DNA of 5,205 nucleotides from Pseudomonadota bacterium (lineage in GTDB: Bacteria > Myxococcota > Polyangia > Polyangiales > Polyangiaceae). Shown piece after piece: positions 1-5,205 of the stretch. The stretch covers positions 1 to 5,205 of the forward strand of contig JAEZYO010000662.1 of NCBI GenBank assembly GCA_023419055.1, written 5' to 3'. The notes beneath the pieces are model-generated. The model saw nothing but the letters and a program-made list of their open reading frames with translations, was not told where the DNA came from and did not search any database. The translations under genes and the position numbers were made by a program. Within the stretch, counting starts at the first letter, position 1; each line of letters starts with the position of its first letter.

Positions 1-418
1 CGTACGCTTCCTCGATCACGCGCTCGAGCGTGCCCTCGAGCGCCACGTACGGGTAAACCTTCTTGCCCGTCACGAACTCGATCTCGTCGACGACCTTCGT
101 CTCGCGCGGGTTCGCCATCGCGATGAAGATGCGGTCCTCGCGCACCAGGACCGGCAAGATCAGATGCTTTTCGGCGATCTCGCGCGGCAAGAGCTCGAGG
201 TTCTCGAGCTTCAAGCAGATCTGGTTCAGATCGATGCCGGGTATGCCGTGTTGCTCGCTCAACGCCTTCAGCGCCGAGACGTCGCTGATCGTGCCGTCCG
301 CGGCGAGCCGAGAGGCGAGCCTCCCGCCGCGACGCTCGGCCAGGGCACGCTCGAGCTGCTCCTGACTGAGCGCCCGCTGGCGCAGGAGGATCTTGCCGAT
401 CTGCTTTTTCTCGCTCAT
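1..418 (-). CDS. MshEN-domain protein (GspE/PilB N-terminal type), 3' part outside window
   Basis: An open frame runs from an ATG at 418-416 to the left edge without a stop, giving 139 codons. An in-frame TAA at 433-431 and no other start in between fix the ATG. The protein begins MSEKKQIGKILLRQRALS. Residues about 6-60 form the helical bundle typical of the N-terminus of GspE/PilB/MshE ATPases (IGKILL, then LSQEQLERAL). Residues about 77-139 match the second half of that domain (LLPREIAEKHLILPV, then IFIAMANPRE and VDEIEFVTGKKV). In characterised members this domain binds c-di-GMP or docks the secretion/pilus ATPase. The ATPase part, if there is one, lies off the window, so this could be a PilB/GspE ATPase or a stand-alone MshEN protein of the kind common in myxobacteria. 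The gene follows tgt by 76 bases on the same strand, in the place where many bacteria have yajC-secD-secF. A weak purine-rich stretch (GAAGAG, 427-422) lies just upstream. Confidence 0.85.
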   Translation of the reverse strand, partial: MSEKKQIGKILLRQRALSQEQLERALAERRGGRLASRLAADGTISDVSALKALSEQHGIPGIDLNQICLKLENLELLPREIAEKHLILPVLVREDRIFIAMANPRETKVVDEIEFVTGKKVYPYVALEGTLERVIEEAY

Positions 419-434
419 CCGCTCTTCGGATTAT

Positions 435-449
435 CCACGAAAATCGTGG
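435..449 (-). repeat. Small perfect inverted repeat before the MshEN gene
   Basis: The plus strand reads CCACGA, AAA, TCGTGG: a perfect six-base stem with a three-base loop in the 76-base gap between tgt and the MshEN gene. It ends 16 bases before the ATG at 418, so it would sit in the leader of the downstream transcript. No T-run follows on the minus strand (the next bases are ATAATCC), so it does not look like an intrinsic terminator. It could be a small operator or a leader hairpin, or chance. Confidence 0.35.
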
Positions 450-480
450 CCGCGCGCGACAGACTTGAAAATGATCGACG

Positions 481-493
481 CCCGGTGCCCGGG
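481..493 (-). terminator. Weak GC hairpin just after tgt
   Basis: A five-base stem (CCCGG with CCGGG, three-base loop) starts two bases after the tgt stop. On the minus strand the next T-rich stretch (ATTTTC) comes only after about eight mixed bases, so termination, if any, would be weak. It may mark the end of the queA-tgt unit, or it may be chance in GC-rich DNA. Confidence 0.2.
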
Positions 494-494
494 G

Positions 495-2671
<2,177 letters not shown>

Positions 2672-2751
2672 GCGTGGGGGCGGACCGTATCAGGCTTCGA
2701 CGCCCGTTCAAGGAGCCGCCGCCAGCGCCTCTCCGGACCGGTCTTGCGCCG
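2672..2751 (-). other. 80-base gap between the regulator and queA
   Basis: This is the longest gap between genes in the window. It holds a palindrome GACCGGTC (2736-2743) but no T-tailed hairpin, no sigma-54 -24/-12 pair (GG/GC with the right spacing) and no convincing sigma-70 promoter. A queA promoter could still be here, since myxobacterial promoters often match the consensus poorly, but the sequence does not show one. Confidence 0.4.
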
Positions 2752-4221
<1,470 letters not shown>

Positions 4222-4252
4222 CTTACGCGCACCATCCCGGCGCTGGCAAGCG

Positions 4253-5205
4253 TCAGCGGCTCATCATCACGATGACGATGAGCGCGATGGCGAGACCCGC
4301 GGCGCCGATGATGTAGCCCGCCAGGGCGACCCGACTCGCGAGATCGGGGGGCGCCGGTGTTCGCAGCGCCGGTCGCGAAATTGGACCGCTCGGCGGGCCG
4401 ACGGCGCTCCGTCCCGTTCCGGTCACCGCGCTCGCGCCGGTGACCCCCGTTACCGTAAAGCGTTCCTTTCCGGTCGGAGTGAAGGCCGACTCGGCGGAGA
4501 GCAGATCGCCTGATGGGCCCCCGCCAGCCGCCAGCGCCTTCAAGGATGCGCGCACCGCCTTGCGCCGTTGCTCGATGCGCTCACCCAGCACGCGCTTGAG
4601 CAAGCCAGCGATGCCGCTCTCCGGCACCACCATGTGCTGCGACTTCAGGAAGGCGCGGAGATCCGACTCGAGCTCTGCGGCAGACTGATAGCGCTTCTGC
4701 ACGTCGCGCTCGAGCGCCCGGAGCACGATGCGCTCGAGCTCTGCCGGGTACTTCGGATCGATGCTGGTCGGCTTCGGGAGCTGACCCGACACGATGAGCT
4801 TCAGCGTCTCGATGTCGCTCTCGCCTCGAAACAGGCGACGACTCGTCGTGAGCTCGAAGAGGACGATGCCGAGCGAGAAGATGTCGCTCCGGCGATCGAC
4901 GGGCTTGCCGAGCGCTTGCTCCGGCGACATGTACCCGAACTTCCCCTTCAGCTGGCCCGCTCGCGTGGCCTCGCTGACGCGACCGACCGCTTTCGCCACG
5001 CCGAAGTCGACGAGCTTGATGGCCCCGTTCGTGCCGATCAGGATGTTGTGAGGGGAGATATCCCGGTGGACGACGCCGCGGAGCTCGCCCTTCTCGTCTC
5101 GGAGCTCGTGCGCGGCGTGGAGGCCCGCCGCGGCCTCGGCGATGATTTGCACCGCCATCTCCGGAGGGATCGCGCGCCGCTTGCCTGCTTCCGCGATGAC
5201 GGTGT
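4253..5205 (-). CDS. Ser/Thr protein kinase with C-terminal membrane helix, 5' part outside window
   Basis: The reading frame is open from the right edge to a TGA at 4255-4253, giving 316 visible residues. An ATG at 5158 lies inside the domain (helix E, AVQIIAEAAAGLHAAHE) and is not the start: the 15 codons before it continue the kinase fold. The ATP-binding N-lobe is off the window. Visible are the catalytic loop VVHRDISPHNIL (catalytic Asp48), DFG at 66-68, an activation segment ending YMSPE (91-95, SPE in place of APE), and DRRSDIFSLGIVLFEL (helix F). Candidate activation-loop phosphosites are Ser77 and Thr80. The HRD Arg marks it as an RD kinase, and the HRD-x-S-P-x-N form is one I associate with myxobacterial Pkn kinases. 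The domain ends near residue 187. A basic stretch, a Thr/Gly/Pro-rich linker and one hydrophobic helix (about 291-313) follow, with the protein ending MSR. This predicts a cytoplasmic kinase anchored by its tail, with no external sensor domain at that end. Confidence 0.93.
   Translation of the reverse strand, partial: TVIAEAGKRRAIPPEMAVQIIAEAAAGLHAAHELRDEKGELRGVVHRDISPHNILIGTNGAIKLVDFGVAKAVGRVSEATRAGQLKGKFGYMSPEQALGKPVDRRSDIFSLGIVLFELTTSRRLFRGESDIETLKLIVSGQLPKPTSIDPKYPAELERIVLRALERDVQKRYQSAAELESDLRAFLKSQHMVVPESGIAGLLKRVLGERIEQRRKAVRASLKALAAGGGPSGDLLSAESAFTPTGKERFTVTGVTGASAVTGTGRSAVGPPSGPISRPALRTPAPPDLASRVALAGYIIGAAGLAIALIVIVMMSR
4421..4445. repeat. Inverted repeat inside the kinase linker
   Basis: Perfect eight-base arms (GGTCACCG and CGGTGACC) flank nine bases. 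The repeat lies within the kinase coding region, where it encodes part of the Val-Thr-Gly-rich linker before the membrane helix. The arms come from repeated Val-Thr-Gly codons read on the minus strand, so protein composition may be the whole explanation. Confidence 0.6.

Noticed and set aside
2683..2711. TTGAAC and TGATAC as a sigma-70 promoter for queA
   Set aside because: The two hexamers are only 13 bases apart, too close, and no -10 match lies at 16-18 bases from TTGAAC.
4241..4258. Inverted repeat CGCTG/CAGCG at the kinase stop as a terminator
   Set aside because: The stem is only five bases with an eight-base loop and no T-run follows. The short spacing to the regulator suggests read-through.
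5156..5158. ATG at 5158-5156 as the kinase start
   Set aside because: It falls inside helix E of the kinase domain. The frame stays open to the window edge and the preceding residues fit the domain, so the true start is off the window.

Overview
The window is GC-rich, with third codon positions overwhelmingly G or C. Five protein-coding genes, all on the minus strand, fill almost all of it. The largest gap between genes is 80 bases. Both edges cut through genes. I see no RNA genes, mobile elements, CRISPR arrays or phage genes. The base composition, a Pkn-type Ser/Thr kinase with an HRD-x-S-P-x-N catalytic loop, an NtrC-type activator beside it and a GspE/PilB N-terminal (MshEN) protein together suggest a myxobacterium or relative (Myxococcota, perhaps Polyangiales). 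That placement is inference from gene style, not a database match.

In transcription order, from right to left: (1) 5205-4253, the C-terminal part of a Ser/Thr protein kinase ending in one C-terminal membrane helix; its N-lobe lies beyond the right edge. (2) 4221-2752, a sigma-54-dependent response regulator with receiver, AAA+ and Fis-type HTH domains, 31 bases after the kinase stop. (3) 2671-1616, queA, after an 80-base gap. (4) 1619-495, tgt, overlapping the queA stop by four bases (ATGA). (5) 418-1, after a 76-base gap, the N-terminal 139 codons of an MshEN-domain protein running off the left edge.

Tgt and QueA catalyse consecutive steps of tRNA queuosine synthesis. Tgt exchanges the wobble guanine for preQ1, and QueA adds the cyclopentene-bearing moiety from S-adenosylmethionine. 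Both proteins are full length and their main motifs are intact. The kinase and regulator form a separate signalling pair: a membrane-attached Ser/Thr kinase next to an activator that has an aspartate receiver domain rather than the FHA domain often associated with Ser/Thr kinases. Any functional link is inferred from adjacency.

Most of the window is ordinary. The points worth a second look are the kinase-regulator pairing, the non-canonical receiver loop and uncertain start of the regulator, the tail-anchored kinase, the GTG start of queA without a visible ribosome binding site, and the edge-truncated MshEN gene. I found no convincing undescribed system.
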